From NCBI RefSeq assembly GCF_003226565.1, contig NZ_QKOE01000025.1:1-46094 (forward strand): 46,094 nt of DNA, given 5' to 3'. Positions 24,757-33,864 of this stretch are shown here, piece by piece. Position 1 is the first letter of the stretch. The number at the start of each line of letters is the position of its first letter. The notes under the pieces were generated by a model that saw only the letters and a list, made by a program, of their open reading frames with translations, was not told the DNA's origin and searched no databases. The position numbers were made by a program, and so were the translations under genes. The stretch comes from Parazoarcus communis SWub3 = DSM 12120. GTDB taxonomy: Bacteria > Pseudomonadota > Gammaproteobacteria > Burkholderiales > Rhodocyclaceae.

Positions 24757-25944
24757 TCAACCTGCCTTGCCATCCACCCGCGCATAAAGCAGATAAGGCG
24801 TGTAGCGCCACAAGTACAGCGCAAATGCCAGCGTCCAGGCGGTTGCCGCCAGATGGATGCCACCGACCACCGCCGCCGGAATCGCGACCAGGGTCAACAC
24901 CCTGGCGACTGCGGCAAGCTGCACCAGCGCATAGGCAATCGCCTCCAGGCGGCCCGCTACCAGCATCCGGCCCGTGTGGCCCAGCGCGGTGCGGGTGATC
25001 ATGCCGATGATCAACCCACCGGTGGCGCCGATCGCCAGGGCATGCACCGCGGCCGAGCGCGGCATCACCCCCCATTGCGCCAGCGCCGTCAGCAGCAGGC
25101 CCAGCGGAATCCACAGGTAGGACAGGTGCAGCACCCACAGCAGGGGCGTACGCCGGGTGGCCCACGGGTTCCAGCCTCCCCAGCGAACCAGTTGCAGCAA
25201 TGCGGCCAGCAGCGACACCCCGCCCGCCCAGCCCACCGCCCCTGCCGCCCACAGCACAAGCGCCAGACCCGTGCATAGTGCCGCAATCAGGTCAAAGCGG
25301 GCATTGCGCCACTGCCGGACACCACGCAGGGCATTGAAGGTGAACATCGGGATCACCCGCCCACCAATGATGGTCTCGAGTACCACCACCAGGCCGAGGG
25401 CAACATACACTGCCGCCAGCGGATCGATGGCCAGCCAGCCATTCACCGCAAGATGAAAGGCCAGGTTGGCCAGCGACAACATCGCCGGCAAGACCCCGAC
25501 AAAGTAGTTGCGCCAACTGCGAGCCTTGATCAAAACCCGCAACAAAGCCGCCGCGGCCAGCGGCAGGAACGCCACATCGAGCACGGCGACCCACAGCCCG
25601 CTACCGAAGGCCATCGCCAAGCGACCGGCCAGCCACAATCCCGCCAGTCCGGCCAGCAAGCCACCACTGGGCGTGTCCAGGCCTGTCCAGTTGCGACCGG
25701 CGGTGAACAGGAAGCCAATGATCACCGCCACCGCAAAGCCGAACACCATCTCGTGCGCGTGCCACCAGATGCCGGGAATCGGTGTGGCGAGCACACCGGC
25801 GAACACCAGCACCCATACCGGAATCGCCAGTACGGCCAACAGCGCAGCCAGCAGGTAGAAAGGCCGGAAGCCAAGTGCGAACAGGGAGAAGACATCAGGC
25901 GCGATGCGCCGCGTCGTCGGCTCTTCGAGGGGAATCAGTGCCAT
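24757..25944 (-). CDS. nnrS: NnrS family heme/copper membrane protein
   Basis: 395 residues with about twelve hydrophobic segments. NnrS motifs are present: FSLFALGFRPFYLLAALLAVLAIPVW near the N-terminus, GIWWHAHEMVFGFAVAVIIGFLFTAGRNWTGL, GGRVIPMFTFNALRG and the C-terminal MITRTALGHTGR. NnrS proteins bind heme and copper and protect against nitrosative stress; expression under NO or anaerobic denitrification is typical. The gene stands alone on the minus strand, with a FNR/Dnr-type box at 26007-26020 placed 63 bp upstream of the start. Functional assignment to NO-related physiology is based on the family and this box. Confidence 0.93.
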   Translation of the reverse strand: MALIPLEEPTTRRIAPDVFSLFALGFRPFYLLAALLAVLAIPVWVLVFAGVLATPIPGIWWHAHEMVFGFAVAVIIGFLFTAGRNWTGLDTPSGGLLAGLAGLWLAGRLAMAFGSGLWVAVLDVAFLPLAAAALLRVLIKARSWRNYFVGVLPAMLSLANLAFHLAVNGWLAIDPLAAVYVALGLVVVLETIIGGRVIPMFTFNALRGVRQWRNARFDLIAALCTGLALVLWAAGAVGWAGGVSLLAALLQLVRWGGWNPWATRRTPLLWVLHLSYLWIPLGLLLTALAQWGVMPRSAAVHALAIGATGGLIIGMITRTALGHTGRMLVAGRLEAIAYALVQLAAVARVLTLVAIPAAVVGGIHLAATAWTLAFALYLWRYTPYLLYARVDGKAG

Positions 25945-26006
25945 CTTGCTCTCTGGGGAATGAAGTTGTTGTCAGCGGATTACAACGCGTGCCCCATCGA
26001 AAGAAA

Positions 26007-26020
26007 ATGACCAGGATCAA
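26007..26020 (-). promoter_or_regulatory. FNR/Dnr-type box upstream of nnrS
   Basis: On the coding strand TTGATCCTGGTCAT, a match to TTGAT-N4-GTCAA at all but the last position, 63-76 bp upstream of the nnrS start. If centred at -41.5, transcription would begin around 25972, leaving a ~28-nt leader. It fits activation by an FNR/Dnr/NnrR-type regulator under low oxygen or NO. Confidence 0.6.
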
Positions 26021-26196
26021 GTGCTTCATGCTCGCGCGCCTTCCTACGTCCGTAGCCGGTCTCCGTGTCGTGACCCGGTGGGCCCCGTTGCCCCGTCATC
26101 GTCCGTCCTGTCGATATCGCATGGATGAAAACCCTGCTTGCGGGCGAGACTCGATCGGCTATGCTGAATCAATGTCATTCAGACTGGAATGCGGTC

Positions 26197-27249
26197 ATGG
26201 ATACACGATCATCCGGCGCGACGCAGGCATTGGGCGAAGACGCCTTTCGCCGTGTCGTCGAATGGGCACCGACCGCCATGGTGCTGATCGACGGTTCCGG
26301 CCGCATCGCCCTGATCAATGCCCAGGCCGAGCGCCTGTTTGGTTACAGCCGTGAAGACCTGCAAGGCCAGACCGTCGAATGCCTGATCCCGGAACGTTAT
26401 ACCGCCACGCACGGCGGTTTTCGGGAAGGCTTTTTTGCCAACCCGCACCCGCGGCCCATGGGAAGTGGTCGTGATCTTTATGCACGACACCAGGACGGCA
26501 GCGAGTTTCCTGTCGAAATCGGCCTGAATCCGATCGACACGCCGGAAGGCACCATGGTGCTGGCCTCGATCGTCGACATGAGCGAGCGCAGGCGGGCGCA
26601 ACAACGCATCGAGAACGCACTGGCGGAAAAGACGGTGCTGCTCAACGAAGTGCATCACCGGGTCAAGAACAACCTTCAGCTGGTTTCCAGCCTGCTGAAC
26701 CTGCAGGCCCTCCATGCCACCGACCCCCAGTTGCGCGCCATCCTGGGCGAGAGCCAGAGCCGGGTCCGGGCCATGGCGCTGACACATCAACTGCTTTACG
26801 AGCGCAAGGACTACTCACGCATCGACCTGGGCGACTACCTCAATCGCCTGGTACAACTGCTGATTGGCAGCTATCGTGAAACAGGCAAGCAGATTGCCGT
26901 GCATAAGATACTGCCGGAACACCCCCAGTATCTCGACTTCGAACGCACCATTCCCTGCGGGCTGATGGTCAACGAACTGGTGACCAATGCCTACAAGCAT
27001 GCCTTTGCCGGCATGCAGGGGGGTGAGATCCGCATTGAGTTGCGGACGCGGGGAGACGAGATCGAACTCAGCGTGGCCGACAACGGCGTCGGCCTGCCCG
27101 CCGGCTTCGACATGGCCAATGTCACCTCACTCGGCCTGCAGTTGGTCCCCTTGCTGGCGGATCAGATCGGCGGACAACTGGCGATCGAGGGGCACCCCGG
27201 ATGCTGCATCACCCTGCGCTTTGCGAGCGATCCGTCCAGAAGGATCTGA
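26197..27249 (+). CDS. PAS-domain sensor histidine kinase (HisKA_2 type)
   Basis: 350 residues from the ATG at 26197 (others at 26125 and 26161 are possible). A PAS domain covers about 15-130 (APTAMVLIDGSGRIALINAQAERLFGY...). The HisKA_2 dimerisation box EVHHRVKNNLQLVSSLLNLQ follows, with the phospho-accepting histidine near H153. The ATPase domain has VNELVTNAYKHAF (N box) and ADNGVGLP (G1 box). No membrane segment is seen, so the kinase is cytoplasmic and senses an internal signal, possibly redox or a ligand of the PAS domain. The response-regulator gene starts 2 bases after the stop, so the pair is a cognate two-component system. Confidence 0.85.
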   Translation: MDTRSSGATQALGEDAFRRVVEWAPTAMVLIDGSGRIALINAQAERLFGYSREDLQGQTVECLIPERYTATHGGFREGFFANPHPRPMGSGRDLYARHQDGSEFPVEIGLNPIDTPEGTMVLASIVDMSERRRAQQRIENALAEKTVLLNEVHHRVKNNLQLVSSLLNLQALHATDPQLRAILGESQSRVRAMALTHQLLYERKDYSRIDLGDYLNRLVQLLIGSYRETGKQIAVHKILPEHPQYLDFERTIPCGLMVNELVTNAYKHAFAGMQGGEIRIELRTRGDEIELSVADNGVGLPAGFDMANVTSLGLQLVPLLADQIGGQLAIEGHPGCCITLRFASDPSRRI

Positions 27250-27251
27250 TC

Positions 27252-29699
27252 ATGAATCGAACCGAGCCTATCAACCTGATGCTGGTCGAGGACGAACGTG
27301 TCGTGGCCTTCGACCTGAAGCACCAGTTGCAATCCTTTGGCTATCGTGTCGGCGCAACGGTGGCCAGCGGCGAGATGGCCGTGCAGCGCGTCACCGAACT
27401 GGCACCCGACCTGATCCTGATGGACATTCATCTCGACGGGGCAATGGACGGCGTCGAGGCCGCACTCGAGATCCAGCGCCGGATGCCCGTGCCCATCATT
27501 TACCTGACCGCGTTTGCCGAGGACGACACCTTGAATCGCGCGCTGGCCAGCCGCCCCTTTGGTTACCTGGTAAAACCCTGGGATGCTCGCGAGCTGCATG
27601 CCACCATACAGATGGCGCTTGCCCGCCGCGAAGCCGAGATCGCGGTCGAGATGAGCGAGCAGCGGCTGAAGCTGGCACTGGATGCTGCCTCGCTGGGCGT
27701 GTTCGAGTGGCGGCCAGAGGGCAACCTGCTGCGCAGCGACGGGCATCTGGGCCGCTTCTTTGGCGAACGGTCAGCGACGCTCGACGAATCCTGCCCTGCC
27801 TTTCTCGCCCGGGTACACCGCGATGATCGTGCGAAAGTGGTCGCCGCGCTCGATCGTGAGCGCAGTCTGGGTAAAGGCACACAGATCGAGTTCCGCACCG
27901 CACCGGATGAAAAAGCGTTGTATTTCGTCGAAGCCAATGTCAAGGCGTACCACACCCCTGGCGAAGGCCAGCGCGTGGTTGGCGTGCTGCGCGACGTCAC
28001 CGAACGACGGCTGCTGGAGGACAAGCTGCACAAATCCAGCGTCGTGTTCCGCACCGCGGCAGAAGCCATCGTGATTGTCGACCATGAACGTCGGGTCACC
28101 ACGGTTAACGACGCCTTTACCCGCATCGCCGGCTATACCGAAGAGCAGGCCAGCGGGCTGGATATCGACGTGCTGCTCCGGACCCGGCGCGCGACGGCGG
28201 ACGGCGTCTACTTCTTCGAAGAGCTTGCGACCGGCCAGGAAGGCTACTGGCAGGGCGAAGTCGAATGCCAGCGCAGCAGCGGTGAGCGCTTTCCGGCCTG
28301 GCAGAGCATCAGCGTCGTGTACAACACGCATGGCAAGGTCAGCAACTTCGTCATCGCGTTCTCCGATGTCAGCGAGATTCACGCGGCCGAGCAGCAACTG
28401 AGCCATCTGGCGCATCACGATCCGCTGACCGGCCTGCCCAATCGCCTGCTGTTCGAGGACCGATTCGAGCAGGCGCTTGAACTGGCGCGTAGGGAGCAAC
28501 ACTACTGCCTGCTGCTGTTTCTCGACCTCGACAGTTTCAAGGTGGTGAACGACACCCTGGGTCACATCCATGGCGATACCTTGCTGTGCATCGTCGCCGA
28601 ACGTTTGCGCAACACCCTGCGTGCCACCGACACCATAGCCCGCCTGGGCGGCGACGAATTCGTGATTCTGGCCGGCAGCCACAACCCGGGTTATGCCGCC
28701 GACCTTGCGCAGAAGATTCTCGATGTCCTGTGCGAGCCTGTGCCGCTGAGTGGCGATTCGATCACCATTTCCGGCAGCATCGGTATCGCCACCTATCCCA
28801 GCGATGGTGTCGATCGCCATGCCTTGATGCGCGCCGCCGACATCGCGATGTATTCGGCCAAGGCTGAAGGCCGCAATCGTTACCAGTTCTACTCCCAGGA
28901 CATGGCCGAACGCAGCAATCAGCGCCTGCATCTGGAACAAGGCCTGCGTCGCGCAATCGACGGCGGGCAACTCACCTTGCACTTCCAGCCACAGGTGACC
29001 CTGCCGGACCGCCAGATCGTTGGCGTCGAGGCCTTGGTCCGCTGGCAACACCCCGAACTTGGCATGATTCCACCGGCCCGCTTCATTCCGATCGCGGAGG
29101 AAAGCGGCGTCATCGACGCGCTGGGCCGCTGGGTGCTGGAGCACGCCTGCCTGGAGATGGCCGGGCTAAAGGACGGGCTTGGCGGTCAGTTGCATCTGGC
29201 GGTCAACGTTTCGGCACGCGAGTTCATGCGCAGCGACTTCATCGACGCCTTGCGCGAAACCCTAGCACGTACCGGTTTTCCGGCTGCTGCGCTGGAGCTG
29301 GAGATTACCGAAAGCACCCTGCAGACGATCGACCGCAGTCTGGAAATCCTGGGCGAGCTGAAGAAACTTGGCATTGCCGTCAGTATCGACGACTTTGGTA
29401 CGGGCTATTCTTCGCTGAGTGTCCTGCGCAATCTGCCCATCGACCGCATCAAGATCGACCGCTCCTTCATCCACGACCTGCAGCACAATCCCGACGGTGC
29501 GGCAATTGTAAAGGCCATGGTTGCACTGGCCGAATCCCTGCGCATGGACATCATCGTCGAGGGCATCGAGACGGCGGAACAGGCAGTCATCCTCACCCGC
29601 ATGGGCTGTGCCGGCGGCCAGGGCTATCTGTTCAGCCGTCCGATTCCGGTCGCTGACCTGATCAAGCTGCTCGCCACACCGGATGGGGACAACGGCTGA
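27252..29699 (+). CDS. Response regulator with PAS, GGDEF and EAL domains (c-di-GMP turnover)
   Basis: 815 residues. A receiver domain covers 1-120 with phospho-acceptor D58 (LILMDIH) and lysine K108 (LVKPW). Two PAS-like regions span about 135-255 and 260-380. The diguanylate cyclase domain has GGDEF at 466-470 and an inhibitory I-site RATD at 457-460. The EAL phosphodiesterase domain (about 555-810) has EALVRW at 593, VNVSARE, LEITES, DDFGTGYSSL, IKIDRSF and IVEGIET, i.e. the metal and catalytic residues. Both enzymatic domains therefore look intact, and net activity is not predictable. AAGGATCTGATC precedes the ATG. It follows the histidine kinase gene immediately, giving a phosphorylation-controlled c-di-GMP switch. 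Confidence 0.9.
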   Translation: MNRTEPINLMLVEDERVVAFDLKHQLQSFGYRVGATVASGEMAVQRVTELAPDLILMDIHLDGAMDGVEAALEIQRRMPVPIIYLTAFAEDDTLNRALASRPFGYLVKPWDARELHATIQMALARREAEIAVEMSEQRLKLALDAASLGVFEWRPEGNLLRSDGHLGRFFGERSATLDESCPAFLARVHRDDRAKVVAALDRERSLGKGTQIEFRTAPDEKALYFVEANVKAYHTPGEGQRVVGVLRDVTERRLLEDKLHKSSVVFRTAAEAIVIVDHERRVTTVNDAFTRIAGYTEEQASGLDIDVLLRTRRATADGVYFFEELATGQEGYWQGEVECQRSSGERFPAWQSISVVYNTHGKVSNFVIAFSDVSEIHAAEQQLSHLAHHDPLTGLPNRLLFEDRFEQALELARREQHYCLLLFLDLDSFKVVNDTLGHIHGDTLLCIVAERLRNTLRATDTIARLGGDEFVILAGSHNPGYAADLAQKILDVLCEPVPLSGDSITISGSIGIATYPSDGVDRHALMRAADIAMYSAKAEGRNRYQFYSQDMAERSNQRLHLEQGLRRAIDGGQLTLHFQPQVTLPDRQIVGVEALVRWQHPELGMIPPARFIPIAEESGVIDALGRWVLEHACLEMAGLKDGLGGQLHLAVNVSAREFMRSDFIDALRETLARTGFPAAALELEITESTLQTIDRSLEILGELKKLGIAVSIDDFGTGYSSLSVLRNLPIDRIKIDRSFIHDLQHNPDGAAIVKAMVALAESLRMDIIVEGIETAEQAVILTRMGCAGGQGYLFSRPIPVADLIKLLATPDGDNG

Positions 29700-29717
29700 G
29701 TCCATTCACCGCATGCA

Positions 29718-30224
29718 TCACGGAGCAACGACAAGCCTGGCTAGCATGTAGTACGCCGGCCCCGGATAAGTACGAAGCGCGTCCTGATCGCCCTCTCCCG
29801 GCGCCTGCGAGCAATAACCCAACCGCTTCCAGAACGCCACGCTGGACTGAACCGACACCAGCGAAGAATGCGTCAGCCCAAGCTGCACGGCCTGTGCCCA
29901 TGCATGTCGCACCAGCGCAGGCCCGACGCCCTGCCCCGCCAGTCGCTGCTGCACGGCCAGATCATGGATATACAGGCTGTCCGCCTCGGTCGAGGGGTAA
30001 AACCGGGCGCCCAAGGCACTCAGGCGGCCGCGAACGGACGGGTAAGCCACCAGGTAAGCGCCCACCCTTCCGTCCGCTTCGGCGACCCAGGCGGTCTGCG
30101 GCGCTGCTGCCAGACGCGCACCAATGACCTCGCGCGACTCGATGAACCCTTGCGCATACGCTTCTGCCTGAACGGCGAACACGGCTTCGATGTCGCCCGC
30201 CGACATGGGTCGGATGTTGATCAT
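29718..30224 (-). CDS. GNAT-family N-acetyltransferase
   Basis: 168 residues from the ATG at 30224 (a TTG three codons upstream, closer to GGGGAG, is the alternative). The N-terminal strand INIRPMSAGDIEAVFAVQAEAY, the central YIHDLAVQQRLAGQGVGPALVRHA with the acetyl-CoA loop RLAGQGVG, and the late SSVAFWKRLGY segment are the GNAT pattern. It transfers an acetyl group to an amine of unknown identity. It is convergent with the GGDEF/EAL gene (18-bp gap) and divergent from the secreted protein gene. No substrate can be inferred. Confidence 0.85.
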   Translation of the reverse strand: MINIRPMSAGDIEAVFAVQAEAYAQGFIESREVIGARLAAAPQTAWVAEADGRVGAYLVAYPSVRGRLSALGARFYPSTEADSLYIHDLAVQQRLAGQGVGPALVRHAWAQAVQLGLTHSSLVSVQSSVAFWKRLGYCSQAPGEGDQDALRTYPGPAYYMLARLVVAP

Positions 30225-30376
30225 GATGCTCAAGTACTCCCCGAAGTTTCCATGTCAAAGCCCGCCATTTTGGCATTCCACCTTCCTTTGCGCACGCTTG
30301 CGCCTTTGTTTCAATGCCCCAGCTGCAGTATCCTCAATGGCATGAGGGTAATCTCCCCTGCTCAATCGGACAGAAC

Positions 30377-31033
30377 ATGCACAACACCTTGTTGATGATC
30401 CCCCTGCTCTGGCTGGGCGTCGGCCTTGCCTCTCCCGCCGATGCGGATCAGTCAATGTTCTATGGCGGCTGTGTGGATGCCAGCGGCACACCGGTCATCG
30501 CGCAACTTGCGCCAGACCAAGCGGTTGCGGTGCAGAGCGTGTCCGGCACGGACGGCGCCGTGATCCGCTACAACCCGGCTGTCGTGCCCAAACTGGGCGA
30601 GGCGGGACATCTGTTCCTGTTTGCCCATGAATGCGCCCGGCTCAACCTCGGCATGGCCCCTGGCGAGCCGCGCAACCGCGATGACAGCCGCCGTGCCGAC
30701 TGCTGGGCCGGCAGCAGTCTGTTGCGCTCGGGCCTGATGTCGCTGGACGACCTCGGCGACTTGCAGGCACGTTTTTCCGGACTGGGCGCCGCAGAATGGA
30801 GCCTGCTGCCCGGCCCCCCGCGCCGCATCGACCTGCTGTCCTGTCCGCGACATCTGTCTCCATCGCTCAGCGCCCCAGCCTTCGGTCAGGAAACCTGGAA
30901 CGCCTGCGCACGGCGTTGCGGTGATGCCTTGTATGCCTGTCAGCACGGAAGCGGCTCGAGCAGCAAGGCGCAGTGCGAAACCCGCCACGAAGCCTGCATG
31001 GCCGGTTGCGAAACCGGCCCAGACGCGCGCTGA
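30377..31033 (+). CDS. Secreted cysteine-rich protein with HECxR motif, function unknown
   Basis: 218 residues with a signal peptide (MHNTLLMIPLLWLGVGLASPADA). The segment GHLFLFAHECARLNLGM resembles the HECxH motif of a family of small periplasmic proteins, but the second histidine is replaced by R88, so zinc-protease activity is doubtful. Paired cysteines occur throughout; the C-terminus (CARRCGDALYAC...CETRHEACMAGC) is a compact cysteine-rich module, suggesting disulfides in the periplasm. No known family could be assigned with certainty. An 8-bp-stem hairpin (GGCCGGTT-gcga-AACCGGCC, 31000-31019) lies over the last codons and may stop transcription before the convergent chemoreceptor gene. 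Confidence 0.7.
   Translation: MHNTLLMIPLLWLGVGLASPADADQSMFYGGCVDASGTPVIAQLAPDQAVAVQSVSGTDGAVIRYNPAVVPKLGEAGHLFLFAHECARLNLGMAPGEPRNRDDSRRADCWAGSSLLRSGLMSLDDLGDLQARFSGLGAAEWSLLPGPPRRIDLLSCPRHLSPSLSAPAFGQETWNACARRCGDALYACQHGSGSSSKAQCETRHEACMAGCETGPDAR
31000..31019 (+). terminator. Hairpin over the 3' end of the secreted protein gene
   Basis: 8-bp perfect stem GGCCGGTT/AACCGGCC with a GCGA loop, ending 14 bases before the end of the stop codon, between convergent genes. There is no T run, so terminator activity is uncertain. Confidence 0.35.
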
Positions 31034-31055
31034 AGCAGCCAGAACCGGCGCGGGC

Positions 31056-33077
31056 TCAGACCTTGAAACGCGCCACCAGACCGCGCAGATCTTCCGACAG
31101 CCGTTGCAGACGTTGTGCCTCACCCGCAGCGCCCACAACGGCCTGATCGTTTTGCCCGGCCATGTCGGCAATCTGGCCAACAAAGTCACCAATGCGACGA
31201 ACCGCCTCAGCCTGTTCGCGCATCGCATCGGTGATCCGGTCCACCCCGTCCGAGGTGCGGGCCACCGCTTCACTGGCCGAGGAGAGTTGGCTGGCCACCT
31301 GTGCGAGAAAGCCCTCGCTTGCCGCAAGCGACTCCTGCCCGCGTTGGATCGCACCGCTGACGCCATCTGAGCGTGCATTGATCGCCTGCGTCAGACGATC
31401 AATCTCGGTGGCAGAATTGGCTGACTTCTCGGCCAGCTTTCTGACTTCGTCGGCCACCACCGCAAACCCGCGGCCTTGCTCGCCTGCGCGCGCAGCCTCG
31501 ATGGCCGCATTGAGCGCCAGCAGGTTGGTCTGCTCTGCAATGTCGCGGACCTGTCCGGTCATGCCGCGAATTTCCAGCGTTGTCGCGACAAACGCCGAAA
31601 CCGCGTGGGTGATCTGCTCCACCGCCGTACGCACGATGCGGATCTCGTCCTGCATCCGGGTCAGGCCCTGGTAACCCTCGTCGGTCTGCTGACGCCCCTG
31701 GCGTGCGATCTGGTCGACCTCGTCGGCATGTGCCGCAACCTGTCCGATCCGGGCCGACATCTCCCCCGCGGCGCTCGCGGTATCGTGACTGAGCCGGTTC
31801 TGTTCGGCCGACCCACTTGCCACCCGGGCGGTGGCGCCCGTCATCTCGGCTGCGGCCTGACGCAAAGCTTCGGATGAGGTCTGCAGGGTCCCGACCACGC
31901 CGCGAAAGGCCATTGCCATCCGGTTGAAACGGTCGGCCACATCACCGAGTTCGTCGTGTGTGCCGATATCGATCCGGTAGGCCAGATCACCATCGGCCAG
32001 GCGCTTTCCGCCCTCCAGCAGACGTGCCGTACCTTGCTGCAAGCTCAGGTAGGACCCCATGGACAGGTAGCCGGCAAGCAACAGGCCCAGTCCGACCAAG
32101 GCAAGATTGAGTGCGCGCTGCACAGCCAGCCCTTCGATCCTCAGCTCCAGTCTGGCCCCCAGCGCATCAATGATGCTGCGCTCCATCGCCAACGCTGCCT
32201 GCCGAGGCACCTCGGTCTTCTGCATCACTTCGGCAAACGGAATCTCGATGTTGGCGGTGTTGATCAGGCTGTTGTCGATCAGCCGACGGGTCTGGTCGAT
32301 GCCCGCCTGCACCGCGGCCAGACCGCCCTCGAGCGCCGTCTTGTATTCGGGTGCGGCCCTGCCGATCTTCTCGGTGTTCTCCCGGATACGGGTGAGCTGG
32401 ACATGGGCGTCGGCGACGAGACGTTCGAGACGACCGATGTCAGCACCATCAATCATCTGCACACTGGCGATGGAGGCAGCCTTGAGCCGGATCTGCACCA
32501 CCGCATCGAACAGTTGCGGCAGGCGATTGACCAGCGTGTCGTACAGGTAGTTGGTATCGACCTCAGGATCCAGCGGCAGACCCGCATGATCTGCCGCCAA
32601 GCGAGCCTGTGCCGCAAGCCGATCGCCAAACCGTTGATGAAGCTCGCGAATCTCCGGGGTAGACGAGGCACCGATGACCGTCTGAAACACGTCCCACTCC
32701 TTGTCCAGCCCGGCCCAAGCCTCGTCCAGTACCTTGTCTTGCCCACTTGCATCGGATTGCCTGGCGGCTGCCAGTGCGGCACCCAGGCGTCCACGCAGGG
32801 CTTGTGCCTCCCTCGCCTGATCGTTCTCACCCAGGGAATACAGGGACGAAGCCAGCAGATGTTGATCAAGCAACTGACTGACCGCCCTCAGGGCGACTAC
32901 ATGCCGCACGCCCTGCAACTCGTTCTCGGTGAGGCGGAGGCGCTCGCCGACCGAACTCAGGAACTGGAACAGCAATCCAGCCACCAGCAAGCCACCAGCG
33001 GCGCCGATCAGGAGAAAACGCGGCGCAAAACGCAAGCTGTTCATCAGCTTGACGGCGGGGGCAACAAACGGGGTCAT
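31056..33077 (-). CDS. Methyl-accepting chemotaxis protein (large ligand domain)
   Basis: 673 residues from the ATG preceded by GAGGAGACAGAG. After a first membrane segment ([21 protein letters not shown]) there is a ~300-residue periplasmic region, a second segment ([20 protein letters not shown]), a HAMP domain ([28 protein letters not shown]) and the conserved hairpin tip [47 protein letters not shown]. The long ligand-binding part with several helices suggests a double four-helix-bundle type sensor. It signals to CheA/CheW. It stands alone between a convergent gene for a secreted protein and a divergent deformylase gene. Ligand unknown. Confidence 0.92.
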   Translation of the reverse strand: MTPFVAPAVKLMNSLRFAPRFLLIGAAGGLLVAGLLFQFLSSVGERLRLTENELQGVRHVVALRAVSQLLDQHLLASSLYSLGENDQAREAQALRGRLGAALAAARQSDASGQDKVLDEAWAGLDKEWDVFQTVIGASSTPEIRELHQRFGDRLAAQARLAADHAGLPLDPEVDTNYLYDTLVNRLPQLFDAVVQIRLKAASIASVQMIDGADIGRLERLVADAHVQLTRIRENTEKIGRAAPEYKTALEGGLAAVQAGIDQTRRLIDNSLINTANIEIPFAEVMQKTEVPRQAALAMERSIIDALGARLELRIEGLAVQRALNLALVGLGLLLAGYLSMGSYLSLQQGTARLLEGGKRLADGDLAYRIDIGTHDELGDVADRFNRMAMAFRGVVGTLQTSSEALRQAAAEMTGATARVASGSAEQNRLSHDTASAAGEMSARIGQVAAHADEVDQIARQGRQQTDEGYQGLTRMQDEIRIVRTAVEQITHAVSAFVATTLEIRGMTGQVRDIAEQTNLLALNAAIEAARAGEQGRGFAVVADEVRKLAEKSANSATEIDRLTQAINARSDGVSGAIQRGQESLAASEGFLAQVASQLSSASEAVARTSDGVDRITDAMREQAEAVRRIGDFVGQIADMAGQNDQAVVGAAGEAQRLQRLSEDLRGLVARFKV

Positions 33078-33319
33078 CTCTGTCTCCTCGGGGCATTGTT
33101 CTTGCCACCCCGTGGCGCGGGGCGCATGTTGTACCCGGATTCTAGGAAACATCCCCCTTGGTGCGCGCCTGTGGTTTTCCGCAAGCCAAGTGCGAAGCAC
33201 GTCCCGACGTGACAGCGTCAGGGCCCCCTTATCAAGCGAACCCAAGTCAAGTGAGCAGTTCACGGCGCCCGAACCAGCGCTACACTGGGCACCATGATGA
33301 ACCGCCACCGGAAACAGCA

Positions 33320-33844
33320 ATGACCATACGCGAGATCTTGCGCATGGGAGACCCGCGCCTGCTGACGCCAGCCGAACCGGTCACCCGCTTCCCCTCACCC
33401 GAACTCGACACCCTCATTGCCGACATGTTCGACACCATGGCGGCGGCCGGTGGCGTCGGCCTGGCTGCACCTCAGATTGGCGTAGGCCTGCAGGTGGTGA
33501 TCTTCGGTTTCGACCATAGCGAACGCTATCCCGACGCCGAAGCGGTGCCCAGGACCGTGCTGATCAACCCGGTGATCACACCACTGACAGACGATCTGGA
33601 GGACGGCTGGGAGGGTTGCCTGTCAGTGCCAGGGCTACGTGGCGTGGTGCCCCGCCACACCGCCATCAGGTATCAAGGCCATACGCCCGATGGCAGCCCG
33701 ATCGATCGTCAGGTCAGTGGCTTTCATGCCCGGGTCGTGCAACACGAGTGCGACCATCTGACTGGAACGCTATACCCGATGCGGGTGCGTGATTTCACCC
33801 GCTTCGGCTATACCGAGGTGCTATTCCCCACCCAGCCAGACTGA
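33320..33844 (+). CDS. def: Peptide deformylase
   Basis: 174 residues. The three deformylase motifs are all present: GVGLAAPQ (45-52), WEGCLSVPG with C100, and QHECDHL (H142, E143, H146). The enzyme removes the formyl group from nascent N-terminal methionine with an Fe2+ ion held by Cys and two His. It is probably a second or housekeeping copy; the usual companion gene fmt (methionyl-tRNA formyltransferase) is not adjacent, and the gene stands alone, convergent with the aldo/keto reductase gene. The ATG at 33320 is preceded by GGAAACAGCA. The N-terminus [14 protein letters not shown] is standard. Confidence 0.93.
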   Translation: MTIREILRMGDPRLLTPAEPVTRFPSPELDTLIADMFDTMAAAGGVGLAAPQIGVGLQVVIFGFDHSERYPDAEAVPRTVLINPVITPLTDDLEDGWEGCLSVPGLRGVVPRHTAIRYQGHTPDGSPIDRQVSGFHARVVQHECDHLTGTLYPMRVRDFTRFGYTEVLFPTQPD

Positions 33845-33864
33845 AAGGCTGCCAGCGCGCCGAC

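Noticed and set aside
27771-29144. A 457-codon minus-strand frame inside the GGDEF/EAL gene
   Set aside because: The plus-strand domains are intact and contiguous, so this is a shadow.
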